Shown: positions 18,256 to 28,244 of the stretch, one piece after another | Layout of the letters: the number at the start of each line of letters is the position of its first letter | How positions within the stretch are numbered: the stretch's first letter is position 1 | From: Ketobacter sp. MCCC 1A13808 | Lineage (GTDB): Bacteria > Pseudomonadota > Gammaproteobacteria > Pseudomonadales > Ketobacteraceae | Assembly (NCBI RefSeq): GCF_009746715.1 | Contig: NZ_VRKW01000001.1 | Coordinates: 186,001-250,000 of the forward strand | Direction of reading: 5' to 3' | Length of the DNA stretch: 64,000 nt | Notes under the pieces: model-generated | Database searches by the model: none | The model's input: the letters and a program-made list of their open reading frames with translations, nothing else | What the model was told of the DNA's origin: nothing | Translations under genes and position numbers: made by a program

Positions 18256-21195
18256 ATGAAAAGAATGCTTATTAATGCAACCCACTCAGAAGAGTTACGG
18301 GTTGCTCTGGTCGACGGTCAACGTTTATATGATCTGGATATTGAACACCGCACCAGAGAACAGAAAAAATCAAACATCTACAAAGGCCGTATCACACGCC
18401 TAGAACCCAGCCTGGAAGCCGCTTTCGTTGACTTCGGATCTGAACGCCACGGCTTTCTCCCTCTGAAAGAAATCTCCCGCGAGTATTTTGTTAAAAACCC
18501 GAAAGACATCCAGGGTCGATTTTCCATCAAGGATGTTATTAAAGAAGGCCAGGAAATCATTCTTCAGGTTGGAAAGGAAGAACGCGGCAATAAAGGCGCA
18601 GCCTTATCCACTTTTATCAGCCTGGCCGGTCGTTACCTGGTTTTGATGCCAAACAATCCGCGAGCCGGCGGAATTTCGCGCCGCATTGATGGTGACGAAC
18701 GTGCCGCGTTGCGTGAAGTAATGAACGCACTAAATATCCCTCAGGATATGGGGGTTATTATCCGGACTGCCGGTATCGGTCGCAGCGTTGAAGAGCTGCA
18801 ATGGGATCTTAATTACCTGCTGACATTGTGGGAATCGGTCACTGAAGCATCCGCTAAAAAGTCGGCTCCATTTCTGATATACCAGGAAAGCAACGTTATC
18901 ATTCGTGCCGTGCGTGACTACCTGCGCCAGGATATTGGTGAAGTACTGATTGATACACCCGAAGTCTATGAAGAAGCCATAAGCTTTGTGCGTCAGGTAA
19001 TGCCGCAGTACGAAAACAAGATAAAAACCTATCGCGATAATATCCCGCTTTTCAATCGCTACCAGATTGAATCGCAGATCGAAACTGCGTTCGAACGTGA
19101 AGTTAAACTGCCTTCCGGTGGATCCATTGTTATTGACCCGACCGAAGCCTTGGTATCCATTGATATAAACTCTTCAAAATCCACTAAAGGTTCGGATATT
19201 GAAGAAACAGCGCTGATGACCAATCTGGAAGCAGCAGATGAAATTGCCCGGCAATTGCGCCTGCGTGATATCGGTGGCTTGATCGTGGTGGATTTCATAG
19301 ACATGAACGCCAATCGCAATCAACGTGAAGTTGAGAACCGGATGCGCGATGCCCTGGAACTGGACCGGGCCCGCGTACAAGTAGGCCGGATTTCCCGCTT
19401 TGGGTTAATGGAGCTTTCCCGTCAACGTCTGCGTCCCTCCCTTGGAGAAACCAGCGGTCACATTTGCCCACGCTGCAACGGGGTCGGCTTTATCCGGGAT
19501 CTGCACTCTTTATCGCTGAATATTATGCGGCTGATTGAAGAAGAAGCACTGAAAGAGAACAGTTCCGAAATCCACGCGAAAGTCCCCGTTAACGTTGCCA
19601 CTTACCTGCTTAACGAGAAACGGGACAATATTGTTAACGTAGAAAACCGCAACAAGGTTCGGGTCCTGATATTGCCGAGCCCAAATCTTGAAACACCTCA
19701 CTATGAGGTGTCGCGCTTCCGTACTGATCAAGTAGAAAATGACGGAACCGTGAGCTATGAGCTAATAGAAGAGGCTGACGAAGTCGAAGAGACGTTCCTG
19801 GTGCCCGGAGAATCTCCAATTAAGCGCCATGAAGAAGCCGCCGTTCAAATGATCCAGCCAAATACACCGGCACCGGTACCTGTAGCACCGGTGGTCAAAA
19901 AGGATCCGAGCTTCTTTGCCCGCCTGTTTTCCTGGTTTATACAACTGTTCAGCAGCAACACTCCGGAACCTGAAGAGAAAGAAGTAAGCAAACCCAATAA
20001 TCGCAACAATAACCGGAATCGGGACAACCGCAATCCACGCAACAACAGCCGTCGCCAAAGTAATGACAACCGCACCCAAAGAGGCCGCAACCGTCGTAAT
20101 AGCAACGCCGACAAACAAGATGCGGAAGCCAAACCCGGAGCCCAGGACACATCAAATAAGGACAGCAATAAGGATCAACAGCAAAAACCGGAACGCAAGA
20201 GCAATAATCGGCAAGGCAACCCGAAAAGGGAAGACCAGGGAGCCAAGAAACAAAACGCCGAAAACAAGCAATCGCGTTCAGATCAACCTGATAAAGAGAA
20301 TAAAGACAATCAGGAGCGCGGCCCACAGGAACGCAACGCACGGCGTGGCCGACGTCGCAACCCCGGTGACAACCGCCGACGCCGCCAGAGCAAGGCGCAG
20401 TCTGAAAAGTCTACTGATAACAATAGCTCGCCCGAGAACAGCCAGCAGCAGTCACCGGCACCGCAGCCAACGACCGCTCATGTTGACACTCAAAAAACCG
20501 CCAAGCCGGATCAACAACCGGCAGTAGCTGAAAACAAGGGTGTAAAACCGAGCCAGAAGCCAGCAGCGTCCCAGCTGCCTGATCAAGGCGAAAAAAAGTC
20601 AGCTGATAGCGGCTCAAACAGAAACACCACTGTGCAGCAAGGTCAGCCTTCCGCGCCAAGCCCCAGCCCGGCTCCGGAGAAAGCTGCGGGGAAAACCCCG
20701 ACGCCACAAGCGTCAGAACAGGCCCCAAACCCAGCACAAAAACCACAACACGGCACTCCGGAAGTGTCCAAGCCGCAACCTGCAAAACAGGAAGCCGCTG
20801 CCAGTTCCGCACCGCCTGTGCCAAAAACCAAACCCTCCTCACCGGTAGCGGATCAGGCTGAGTCGTCTTCGACGCCACCAGCGCAGGCGAAACTGGATCG
20901 AGCGAAGGTTGAGGCAGTAAAAACAGAGCCTGGAAAAAACGTTCCGCCAGCGGCAACCGCGCAAGCACCCAAGATTGCGGCTGCAGCACCGGAAGCCCCT
21001 AAAAAGCCAACCGCCGCAGCGCAGGACAAGGCTGAACCCAAACCTGAACTCAACAAAACCGAGAACAGGCCAGCCGCAGCGGTAAACGACGAGCAACCCA
21101 GAAGGGCGTCAAACGACCCGAGGGAAATTCGTCGCCGCCAAATAGCTGAAGCAAAAGCAGCCCAGGGAAATGCTGCACCGAAGCAAGACAATTAG
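18256..21195 (+). CDS. rne: Ribonuclease E
   Basis: 979 residues. This is the endonuclease core of the RNA degradosome. The catalytic half matches E. coli position for position: S1 domain around 35-120, D303 and D346 as metal-binding aspartates (VSIDINSS and VVDFIDM), and the zinc link C404/C407 in CPRCNG. A membrane-targeting amphipathic helix is likely at 551-567 ([17 protein letters not shown]). From about 575 on the protein is low complexity: an Asn/Arg-rich, RNA-binding type stretch, then a Pro/Ala/Lys/Gln-rich scaffold tail. That tail is where PNPase, RhlB or other partners bind in relatives. The end [14 protein letters not shown] is conserved-looking. Confidence 0.97.
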   Translation: MKRMLINATHSEELRVALVDGQRLYDLDIEHRTREQKKSNIYKGRITRLEPSLEAAFVDFGSERHGFLPLKEISREYFVKNPKDIQGRFSIKDVIKEGQEIILQVGKEERGNKGAALSTFISLAGRYLVLMPNNPRAGGISRRIDGDERAALREVMNALNIPQDMGVIIRTAGIGRSVEELQWDLNYLLTLWESVTEASAKKSAPFLIYQESNVIIRAVRDYLRQDIGEVLIDTPEVYEEAISFVRQVMPQYENKIKTYRDNIPLFNRYQIESQIETAFEREVKLPSGGSIVIDPTEALVSIDINSSKSTKGSDIEETALMTNLEAADEIARQLRLRDIGGLIVVDFIDMNANRNQREVENRMRDALELDRARVQVGRISRFGLMELSRQRLRPSLGETSGHICPRCNGVGFIRDLHSLSLNIMRLIEEEALKENSSEIHAKVPVNVATYLLNEKRDNIVNVENRNKVRVLILPSPNLETPHYEVSRFRTDQVENDGTVSYELIEEADEVEETFLVPGESPIKRHEEAAVQMIQPNTPAPVPVAPVVKKDPSFFARLFSWFIQLFSSNTPEPEEKEVSKPNNRNNNRNRDNRNPRNNSRRQSNDNRTQRGRNRRNSNADKQDAEAKPGAQDTSNKDSNKDQQQKPERKSNNRQGNPKREDQGAKKQNAENKQSRSDQPDKENKDNQERGPQERNARRGRRRNPGDNRRRRQSKAQSEKSTDNNSSPENSQQQSPAPQPTTAHVDTQKTAKPDQQPAVAENKGVKPSQKPAASQLPDQGEKKSADSGSNRNTTVQQGQPSAPSPSPAPEKAAGKTPTPQASEQAPNPAQKPQHGTPEVSKPQPAKQEAAASSAPPVPKTKPSSPVADQAESSSTPPAQAKLDRAKVEAVKTEPGKNVPPAATAQAPKIAAAAPEAPKKPTAAAQDKAEPKPELNKTENRPAAAVNDEQPRRASNDPREIRRRQIAEAKAAQGNAAPKQDN

Positions 21196-21223
21196 ACTTG
21201 CTTGAGCATTTGCTTTAGTCAGC

Positions 21224-21261
21224 AAAAAGCCCCCCTGCAATAGTTTGCACGGGGGCTTTTT
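21224..21261. terminator. Bidirectional terminator between rne and murB
   Basis: GCCCCC (21229-21234) pairs with GGGGGC (21251-21256), with an inner TGCAA/TTGCA extension, flanked by five A residues on the left and five T residues on the right. It lies 29 bases after the rne stop and 55 bases beyond the convergent murB stop, so it can serve both. Confidence 0.88.
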
Positions 21262-21315
21262 CATAAGCTTTCTGCAGCGGAATTCTCTGCTTGGAGCTGA
21301 ACACTGGCGTTTGCC

Positions 21316-22344
21316 TTAGACAATCCTTGGTTCTATTTCCAATACCACACCGAAATGAGCTGACACATCTTTTTGAATGGATTTGGCTAGAGTTAGAAGG
21401 TCTTCACAATGACCTTCTCTCACGGTCAAAACCAATGCCTGTCTTGAATGCACCCTGGCCATACCCAGCACCTTTCCCTTCCACCCCAACCGATCAATCA
21501 TCCACCCCGCAGCCAATTTCACGTCGTCGTTATCAGTGGCCGGGAAATAAACCAAATCCGGGAAGCTCTCCAATATAGTTTGCAATTGCTTTTTACCGAT
21601 GACCGGGTTTTTAAAAAAACTTCCTACGTTGGGAGTCACTTTGGGGTCGGGTAATTTACGTGCACGAATAGTTGAAATCAATTGTCGCAGCTGCACGGGG
21701 GTCAGCTCTTTCTCGCTGATGCGGCTGGCGTCCATTTCGCTTCTGATTTCCCCATAATTTAATTTCAGAGTCGGTCTTTTATCTAACCTGAACGTTACTG
21801 AGGTGATGATGTGCTTATCTTTTTCAGCCTTTTTGAAAATGCTGTCCCGATAACCAAACTCGCACTCCTGCCTGTCAAACTGACGAACCTGGCCTGACAC
21901 CAATTCAACAGTGGATACAGAGACCAAACAATCCTTAAGCTCGACCCCATAAGCACCTATATTTTGAATAGGTGCCGCACCAACTGTTCCGGGAATCGCA
22001 CTCAGGTTTTCCAGGCCGGCCCACCCCTGGGATAAACTGTAGGCAACAAATGCATCCCAATTTTCACCACCCCCGACGCTGACCATAACAGAGTCCGAAT
22101 CCTGATGGACGACATCAATGCCTTTAATCGCGTTCAATAACACCAGGCCCGGAAAATCCCGGGTCAACACCAGGTTACTACCACCCCCGATCACCAGAAT
22201 ACCGCCCTTCTCCGTAACGGCAGGGGTGCGCAGCAATGAAATTAATGCAGCTTTTGAATCAATCCGACAAAACCAGGCCGCGCAGGCATCGATCCGTAAT
22301 GTGTTGTAGTCAGCGAGGCTAACCTGCTGTTTCAATGTAGTCAT
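21316..22344 (-). CDS. murB: UDP-N-acetylenolpyruvoylglucosamine reductase
   Basis: 342 residues, E. coli-type (type I) MurB. It uses FAD and NADPH to make UDP-MurNAc for peptidoglycan. Seen: NTLRIDACA, the FAD segment VIGGGSNLVLTRDF, ENLSAIPGTVGAAPIQNIGAYG, YRDSIFK and PNVGSFFKNPVI with the catalytic serine. It is the last gene of the comEC-exbBD-lpxK-kdsB-ptp-murB minus-strand run. Confidence 0.95.
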   Translation of the reverse strand: MTTLKQQVSLADYNTLRIDACAAWFCRIDSKAALISLLRTPAVTEKGGILVIGGGSNLVLTRDFPGLVLLNAIKGIDVVHQDSDSVMVSVGGGENWDAFVAYSLSQGWAGLENLSAIPGTVGAAPIQNIGAYGVELKDCLVSVSTVELVSGQVRQFDRQECEFGYRDSIFKKAEKDKHIITSVTFRLDKRPTLKLNYGEIRSEMDASRISEKELTPVQLRQLISTIRARKLPDPKVTPNVGSFFKNPVIGKKQLQTILESFPDLVYFPATDNDDVKLAAGWMIDRLGWKGKVLGMARVHSRQALVLTVREGHCEDLLTLAKSIQKDVSAHFGVVLEIEPRIV

Positions 22345-22368
22345 ACTGTATTTGATACTACCAATATA

Positions 22369-22845
22369 CTAAGCGCCGTTCTCATTGCTTCGGAGCCGTT
22401 CTATCAGCCCGTCACACGCGTTCTCTACCAAATCCAGCACCAAATCGAAACCGGATGCCCCGCCATAATAGGGATCCGGCACTTCCAGGTAATCGCTATC
22501 ACCAAATTCCAGCAGCAACTGAATCTTATCGCGGTATTTTTTAGGCGCCCGTTTTCGCATCTCGTTGGCGTTGGCGTTGTCCATCGCTAACAAATAATCA
22601 AACTCCATATAGTCCGCGTCTGACAATTGGCGGGCGCGTAGATCTGACATATTGTATCCACGTTTAACGGCCGCCTGCTGAGAGCGCTTATCCGGAGCTT
22701 CGCCCGCGTGGTAGGCGGCAGTCCCGCAAGAATCAACCTGATATCGGTTTTCCATTTGTAAGTTCTTGAGTTTGCCTCGCAGAACCGCTTCAGCAGTCGG
22801 GGAACGGCAAATATTTCCCAAACAAACAAATAGGATTTTTTTCAA
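22369..22845 (-). CDS. Low molecular weight protein-tyrosine phosphatase
   Basis: 158 residues. The P-loop CLGNICRS (8-15) holds nucleophile C8 and R14; the general acid is D124 in VPDPYYGG. These enzymes dephosphorylate tyrosine kinases or sugar-related targets, often in envelope polysaccharide control. No BY-kinase gene is nearby. In Pseudomonas the same gene sits between kdsB and murB. The physiological substrate is unknown. Confidence 0.93.
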   Translation of the reverse strand: MKKILFVCLGNICRSPTAEAVLRGKLKNLQMENRYQVDSCGTAAYHAGEAPDKRSQQAAVKRGYNMSDLRARQLSDADYMEFDYLLAMDNANANEMRKRAPKKYRDKIQLLLEFGDSDYLEVPDPYYGGASGFDLVLDLVENACDGLIERLRSNENGA

Positions 22846-22866
22846 TTTTTATTCCCTACAATCAAA

Positions 22867-23637
22867 CTAGGACTGAAAAAAAGCCCGGACCCGATTCAGA
22901 TCTGCTTCGGTATCGACCCCGGCCGGTGGTGTAATCTGAGCTTGCTCAACGTGTATTTTAACACCATGCCACATCGCCCGTAGTTGTTCCAGGCATTCAG
23001 TCTGCTCCAGATCACACGGCCCCCAGCGAACAAAATCATGTAATAAGCTGACCCGATAAGCGTAAATACCAATATGGCGATGTAAGTTCATCTGCGGCGG
23101 TAAAGATCCGTAGTTTTGCCCGTGTGAGCTGTTAAACGTGTCGCGACTATAGGGAACAGGTGCTCGACTAAAATACAACGCGTAGCCTTGCGCATCCGCC
23201 ACCACTTTTACCGCATTGGGATCAAATGCCGTTTCCATATCGATGACCGGCTCACACAAGGTGGCAATACCGGCACTGGACGCAGCCAAATTCTGAGCCA
23301 CCTGCTCAATTACCTGGGGTGGAATTAACGGTTCATCGCCCTGCACATTGACCACGATGTCGTCTGCCGCCAAGCCCAATTGACTGACCACTTCCTGCAA
23401 GCGGTCCGTTCCTGATTGATGGTCAGCTGAAGTCATAACTGCTTTTGCACCAAATGACTGAGCGGCCTGCTCGATACGGGCATCATCGGTGGCGATAATA
23501 ATTTCTTTTGCAGAACTTTTGCAGGCTTGCAGATAAACCCGCTCCACCATGGATTTACCCGCGATATCCAGTAGCGGTTTTCCGGGTAAACGGGAGGATG
23601 CGAAACGGGCGGGAATAATAACTCGGTAGTCAGGCAT
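22867..23637 (-). CDS. kdsB: 3-deoxy-manno-octulosonate cytidylyltransferase
   Basis: 256 residues. It activates KDO as CMP-KDO for LPS inner core assembly. Seen: [17 protein letters not shown] at the N-terminus, [12 protein letters not shown] (CTP and metal site), [12 protein letters not shown], and [18 protein letters not shown]. It begins 9 bases after the lpxK stop; the small Trm112/YcaR-like gene usually present between these two is missing. Confidence 0.96.
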   Translation of the reverse strand: MPDYRVIIPARFASSRLPGKPLLDIAGKSMVERVYLQACKSSAKEIIIATDDARIEQAAQSFGAKAVMTSADHQSGTDRLQEVVSQLGLAADDIVVNVQGDEPLIPPQVIEQVAQNLAASSAGIATLCEPVIDMETAFDPNAVKVVADAQGYALYFSRAPVPYSRDTFNSSHGQNYGSLPPQMNLHRHIGIYAYRVSLLHDFVRWGPCDLEQTECLEQLRAMWHGVKIHVEQAQITPPAGVDTEADLNRVRAFFQS

Positions 23638-23646
23638 AACGTGTGC

Positions 23647-24723
23647 TCAATAACGGTGGCTGTGATGTAATTTAAAATCCTCAAGCCTGGCCATGATAAC
23701 ATCAATCAGGCCCTCCTGAAGTTTGGCATTTACCGGCAAGTACGCTCCCCGAACTTGCGGGAAGCATTGTAATTTCACAGCGTCTTTTTCAGTGGTAACG
23801 ATAAAATTCTTACCCATAGCCACTCGGCTCAGCTCTGACAAATCCTGCTCAGTATACCGGTGGTGATCCCGAAACGGATACGGGTCAAATTGGATAGACA
23901 GATCACTTAGCGTTTGGAAAAACCGCTGCGGATTGCCTATTCCGGCGACCGCCTGAACCCTGCCAGGATTTTGCAAAGCCATGCTACCCGAGCCTAGTGG
24001 TTGCTCTGATTCTTTATTAAGTGCGACCAGGTCACCCGCTGTTAGGTGCATTTGAAAGCGGGGTGCCATCGCATCCATGTCATTCAGACGCGACACCAAG
24101 GCCTGACCAGCGCTGCAATTAATAACCACTGCATCCACTTCCTTCAATCTTCCCACCGGCTCTCTCAGCGGACCCATAGGTAGCAGATTTTCATTGCCGA
24201 ATCCACGCTGGCCATCAACCACCGCCAACTCTACAGTGCGGGCAAGCCGGTAATGCTGCAGGCCATCGTCGCTGATGACAACGTCAACTGCGTTGTTCTT
24301 TAGTAACGCCTGAACGGCACTTGAACGATCAGGATCAATGACCACCGGCACCTTACTGCGTAAATAGATCATCAGTGGTTCGTCACCCACTTTATCTGCG
24401 GTATCTGCCGGGCCCACCTGATGCGGGTATTGATCCGGATCTCCGCCGTAACCACGACTGACCACGCCGGGTGTATAGCCGCGCTCACGCAAAGCCTCAA
24501 TTAGCCAAATCGTTAACGGGGTTTTGCCAGTACCACCCACCGAAATATTACCCACCACGATGACGGGAACCGGCGCATGAAACACAGGCGACTGTCCGTT
24601 TAAAAAAGCAGAACGACGACGAGAAGAAAGAGAGTGAAATAGTCGCTCGAAAGGCCACAACAAATATCGCAAGGGGTTGTGGCCGTACCAGAAAGACTGA
24701 ATAGCTTTGTTCAGCAGATTCAT
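23647..24723 (-). CDS. lpxK: Tetraacyldisaccharide 4'-kinase
   Basis: 358 residues. It phosphorylates the lipid A precursor at the 4' position. An N-terminal hydrophobic region binds the inner membrane. The P-loop GNISVGGTGKTP spans 58-69. SRGYGG, VGDEPLMI and a conserved SDDGLQHYRLAR segment follow. It lies 17 bases downstream of exbD, as in other gammaproteobacteria where exbBD-type genes precede lpxK. Confidence 0.95.
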   Translation of the reverse strand: MNLLNKAIQSFWYGHNPLRYLLWPFERLFHSLSSRRRSAFLNGQSPVFHAPVPVIVVGNISVGGTGKTPLTIWLIEALRERGYTPGVVSRGYGGDPDQYPHQVGPADTADKVGDEPLMIYLRSKVPVVIDPDRSSAVQALLKNNAVDVVISDDGLQHYRLARTVELAVVDGQRGFGNENLLPMGPLREPVGRLKEVDAVVINCSAGQALVSRLNDMDAMAPRFQMHLTAGDLVALNKESEQPLGSGSMALQNPGRVQAVAGIGNPQRFFQTLSDLSIQFDPYPFRDHHRYTEQDLSELSRVAMGKNFIVTTEKDAVKLQCFPQVRGAYLPVNAKLQEGLIDVIMARLEDFKLHHSHRY

Positions 24724-24740
24724 ATCAGCAACCGCAAGCG

Positions 24741-25157
24741 TTACTCACCGGGTTGCTGAGCGGTTAAACGCAGTCGGGTAAAGCCGAGTTGTCCTGAAAC
24801 ATCCATTGCGGTCATAACAGACTGATGAGCGGCTTTTGCATCCGCCGTTATGATTAGGGGAGTATCCATATTGCCATTAGCCAGATCTTTTAATGCCCGC
24901 GATAGGGTTTTGCTATCCCGGTTCACCAGACGCTTGCCATTGACCGCGTATTCACCTTCGGGGTTGATTTCTATTTCGATAAATTCAGTGGATTCGGCTA
25001 TGGCTTCGCCCACGGCTTCCGGCAATTCAACCGTAAGTTCCCGCTCACGGGTAAAAGTGGTAGAGACCATAAAGAATATCAACAGAAGAAAAACGATATC
25101 GATTAACGGTGTCAGATTGACGTTGACCTCTTCAACCGGCTGACGTTGAAATTTCAC
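24741..25157 (-). CDS. exbD: ExbD/TolR-family biopolymer transporter
   Basis: 138 residues. A single membrane helix (about 16-36) carries the proton-path aspartate D20 in NLTPLIDIVFLLLIFFMVS, followed by a periplasmic domain. With ExbB it forms a proton-driven motor that energises TonB or similar outer-membrane processes. The gene overlaps exbB by 4 bases. No tonB is nearby, and its position in the lipid A operon leaves open a dedicated role in envelope assembly. Confidence 0.92.
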   Translation of the reverse strand: MKFQRQPVEEVNVNLTPLIDIVFLLLIFFMVSTTFTRERELTVELPEAVGEAIAESTEFIEIEINPEGEYAVNGKRLVNRDSKTLSRALKDLANGNMDTPLIITADAKAAHQSVMTAMDVSGQLGFTRLRLTAQQPGE

Positions 25158-25804
25158 CGCTTCGCCCCTTCACTGTTTTCTTCTTCCCGATCACCGTGAA
25201 TTACATCCACCAATTTTATCGCGTCTTGTTCCATCAATACGGCGATCTCATCAATACGACGAGTAAAGAAACGGTGAAAAAACAAGGCGGGAATTGCAAC
25301 TACCAAGCCGGCAGCTGTGGTATAGAGCGCCTCTGAGATTCCACCCGCCAGAATCGCGGCATTACCCGCGCCTTCAAGTACAATGGCATTGAATACTTTG
25401 ATCATCCCAATGACGGTACCCAGTAATCCCAACAGGGGCGCAACCGCGGCTATGGAGCCCAATAAATTTAGAAAACGACCTAACTCGTGAATCTCATGAG
25501 TTGCGGTATCGACAATCGCCTCTTTCATAATGTCACGACCATGCTTGGCGTTGATTAATCCGGTTGCCAACACCCGACCCAACGGCGAAGAATCTTTTAG
25601 CTCCTTAACCTTACGACCATCCATTTGACTATTTTTAACCCAACCCCACACCTGAGCGATCAGGTTTCTGGGGCTGATTTTATTCACTCTTAATGCCCAC
25701 AACCGCTCTGCAATAATGGCCAGAGCCAATATAGAACATAAGAGGATGGGGTACATTACGATGCCCCCGGCCAAAATCAAATCAAGCACTCGCACGCGCC
25801 ACAC
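25154..25804 (-). CDS. exbB: ExbB/TolQ-family MotA-like proton channel
   Basis: 216 residues with three membrane helices (about 8-30, 110-132 and 150-175). The MotA/TolQ/ExbB domain shows GLLGTVIGMIKVFNAI and AGGISEALYTTAAGLVVAIPA, where the conserved threonines lie in the channel. It is the partner of the adjacent ExbD. The start follows a 129-base gap after comEC that may hold its own promoter. Confidence 0.92.
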   Translation of the reverse strand: MWRVRVLDLILAGGIVMYPILLCSILALAIIAERLWALRVNKISPRNLIAQVWGWVKNSQMDGRKVKELKDSSPLGRVLATGLINAKHGRDIMKEAIVDTATHEIHELGRFLNLLGSIAAVAPLLGLLGTVIGMIKVFNAIVLEGAGNAAILAGGISEALYTTAAGLVVAIPALFFHRFFTRRIDEIAVLMEQDAIKLVDVIHGDREEENSEGAKR

Positions 25805-25933
25805 TCTCCCTTGTTTTTTTAATAAGACTTTAACAGCGAATTTAACCGTTAATTGTCTGATGAATATAGCAATTTAATTTAGCACAATCAGTGGATGATC
25901 TCCTATTAAATGGGAACAAATGCGGACCTTTGT

Positions 25934-28177
25934 TTATTTTTTTAAGGCGATATAAAAAAAGCCATCCTGATTCAGATTATGCAACAGGCCTCGATCCAGT
26001 TTCTCGGTGAGCCAGTCGCTATTCTCATACTCGGCATCCCAGTCTCCTAGTAAAACAACCTGGCTTTCACTAGCCGGGACCTGCTTCATGAACTGTTCTA
26101 TTCTCAATCGCGGGCCTGCTTCCAGCACCAACAACGAGGCTGACGGAGGCAATGGTTCCGTAGAACTGAGCATAGCGCCCCGGATCCCCTGCTCCGCCGC
26201 TGGCCAAAACAACCCGGTCTGTCCAGCCATATTCCACTGCAGTGCGCAGTATCGAGAATTACCTTTTGCAACCAGCGCCGATAATGTGACCACGCCGTAG
26301 CGCAACGGATGGCGAGATCCGCACACATCCTGGTAAATAACCTTTTCAACCACCGCTTGCCCCAACCAGTTCCGCTCCAGCCTGTATTCCGTAGCCACGA
26401 GACCTTCAGCACGCCATAGCTCAGCGCCTTGCTCAACCGGCACCAGCGCCGCCGGCATCTGCAGTCCCCAATACCTGAGCAACTTCTCGTGCCAGTCGGG
26501 CACTATTTGTGGCCAGTGACTATCTGAAACGAACACCACCCGGTCCGGAAGATAAATGGCCATCTGCAGCTGTTTTGACTGTAACACGGTGAGGCCATAA
26601 CCTTGAGAGTGCGCCAGAAATATCGGTGCCAACAGAATCAGCCCCCAAAGCCGCCCCGGCACACCCGCACTACACAACCACAGAACGCCGGCCATCGCGA
26701 GCACCATGTCTGTCCAGTGCGATGCGCCAACAGACCAAATGCTCCACTCCCAGGCCGCAGCCTGCTCAAGCAGCGCAATTATTGCCTTCACCAGCCCCGA
26801 CAATACCACCAACACGACATCAGCGGATGCGCCAAAAACGCCCCATAACAACACCCACAACAAAGCGAACGGAACCACCAGAAAGCCAACTACCGGAACG
26901 GCAATCAAATTGGTCAACATTGACACCAGAGACGTTGCCTGAACTTGCCATAACAGAATAGGCGCAAGGCCGATAAGCAAGCCGACCTGAACTCTGACCC
27001 AGACCCGGACAGGTGAAGCAATGATGGCGGAACCACCAACCACCCATATGATGAGGTATACCGCGACAAAAGACAGCCAAAACCCCAAGCTGACGCAGGC
27101 TACAGGATCCCAGGTCAGCACCAAACAAAACGCCAGCGCCAGTGCAAACCAACGCTGCTGAATCCGGCCCGACAATTTAAGCGCCACAAAAACAGTCAGC
27201 ATAATCACAGCGCGCTGAACCGGAAATGCAAAGCCGGCCACAGCGGCATATATCAGAGCGCCCGCCAGCGCTATAACGATGGAGCCGTGGCTGGCAGGAT
27301 AACGATCAGTGAACCAATGCCAACGCCGCAACAACGGTTGCGTGCACCCTATAATAAATGCAGCCACCAGCCCGATATGCAATCCGGAAATGGCGACCAG
27401 ATGAGAAGTTCCCGTGCGGTTGAATACGTCCCAATGCAGATCGCTCATCAAGGAACGATCACCGGTGACTAACGCCAGGATAACAGCATAGGGCGATAGT
27501 TCCGCAGGCGGGCCCGAATCCTGTTGCTGTGCCAGATACCGATTCACCCGAAGCCGGAACCGATCCACTGAAAACCACGACTGATCAAGGATTTTCGGAT
27601 TACTGCCGCTAATTAGCACAAACTGCGCAACCACATGCTGGCTAAGCAACCAACGATGAACATCAAACTCCGCCGGGTTGTCTGCGGTTTCTATGTTGCT
27701 GAAACGCACCCGGAAACGGACCCGCGCCCCGGGGACGAGGTCGAGTTCGCGTGGCAGGTTAATATGCGCATAGACTGATTGCCCCCACAACGCCTGCAAC
27801 CAGGGGCGGCGGTAGCCTTCACAGTGATCCGGCTTCACCCCCAAACATTCCATTCGTACTTTTAGACGCTGGCTGTAGAAACGGTCTGATGGTAACTCGA
27901 CTACCTCGCCAGTGAGAAAATACGCATCGGGCGGCAAAGCCCAGGGTGCCAACTTGAGGGAGGAGATTGCACCCCACTGCCAGCCGGCTCCCGTAGTCAA
28001 AAACAACAAAAGCACCGTCAAAGTCCGCTTGGCAGGTCCTGAAATTTTTGTTCGCGCAAAACCCAGGCCGCAGCACGCCAATACCAGCAGCAAGAATGGA
28101 CTAAGACCCGCATTTTCTTCAGGAAATAGTACCCCACCGACTATTCCCACTGGGAAGCCCAGTACCAGAAACCACAT
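25934..28177 (-). CDS. comEC: ComEC/Rec2-family DNA-uptake channel with degenerate C-terminal domain
   Basis: 747 residues. ComEC carries transforming single-stranded DNA across the inner membrane. Order: N-terminal membrane helices; an OB-like DUF4131 region (FLTGEVVELP, VRFRVRFSN); then the Competence domain with the conserved LVTGDRSLM and GTSHLVAISGLHIGLVAAF and many membrane helices. The last part, from about 528, occupies the place of the metallo-beta-lactamase domain. However, the usual LDVGQGDA reads LTVLQSKQLQMA, the LLIDTG position reads VVFVSDS, and no THxDxDH is present, so the nuclease site appears lost. The gene is divergent from the DUF2062 gene across 67 bases. Confidence 0.92.
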   Translation of the reverse strand: MWFLVLGFPVGIVGGVLFPEENAGLSPFLLLVLACCGLGFARTKISGPAKRTLTVLLLFLTTGAGWQWGAISSLKLAPWALPPDAYFLTGEVVELPSDRFYSQRLKVRMECLGVKPDHCEGYRRPWLQALWGQSVYAHINLPRELDLVPGARVRFRVRFSNIETADNPAEFDVHRWLLSQHVVAQFVLISGSNPKILDQSWFSVDRFRLRVNRYLAQQQDSGPPAELSPYAVILALVTGDRSLMSDLHWDVFNRTGTSHLVAISGLHIGLVAAFIIGCTQPLLRRWHWFTDRYPASHGSIVIALAGALIYAAVAGFAFPVQRAVIMLTVFVALKLSGRIQQRWFALALAFCLVLTWDPVACVSLGFWLSFVAVYLIIWVVGGSAIIASPVRVWVRVQVGLLIGLAPILLWQVQATSLVSMLTNLIAVPVVGFLVVPFALLWVLLWGVFGASADVVLVVLSGLVKAIIALLEQAAAWEWSIWSVGASHWTDMVLAMAGVLWLCSAGVPGRLWGLILLAPIFLAHSQGYGLTVLQSKQLQMAIYLPDRVVFVSDSHWPQIVPDWHEKLLRYWGLQMPAALVPVEQGAELWRAEGLVATEYRLERNWLGQAVVEKVIYQDVCGSRHPLRYGVVTLSALVAKGNSRYCALQWNMAGQTGLFWPAAEQGIRGAMLSSTEPLPPSASLLVLEAGPRLRIEQFMKQVPASESQVVLLGDWDAEYENSDWLTEKLDRGLLHNLNQDGFFYIALKK

Positions 28178-28244
28178 CTAGTGTTATCACTCCATTGACG
28201 GCATAATAGGCGCGCTGTTAGCGGCAACCAGGTATTAATTTCTC

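Noticed and set aside
20063-20527. Long open frames on both strands over the rne tail
   Set aside because: They are by-products of the repetitive Asn/Arg/Pro/Ala-rich codons of the RNase E C-terminal region.
19949-20989. Possible separate gene on the minus strand (Leu/Cys-rich frames) opposite rne
   Set aside because: Composition mirrors the low-complexity codons of rne on the other strand and no start signal is present.
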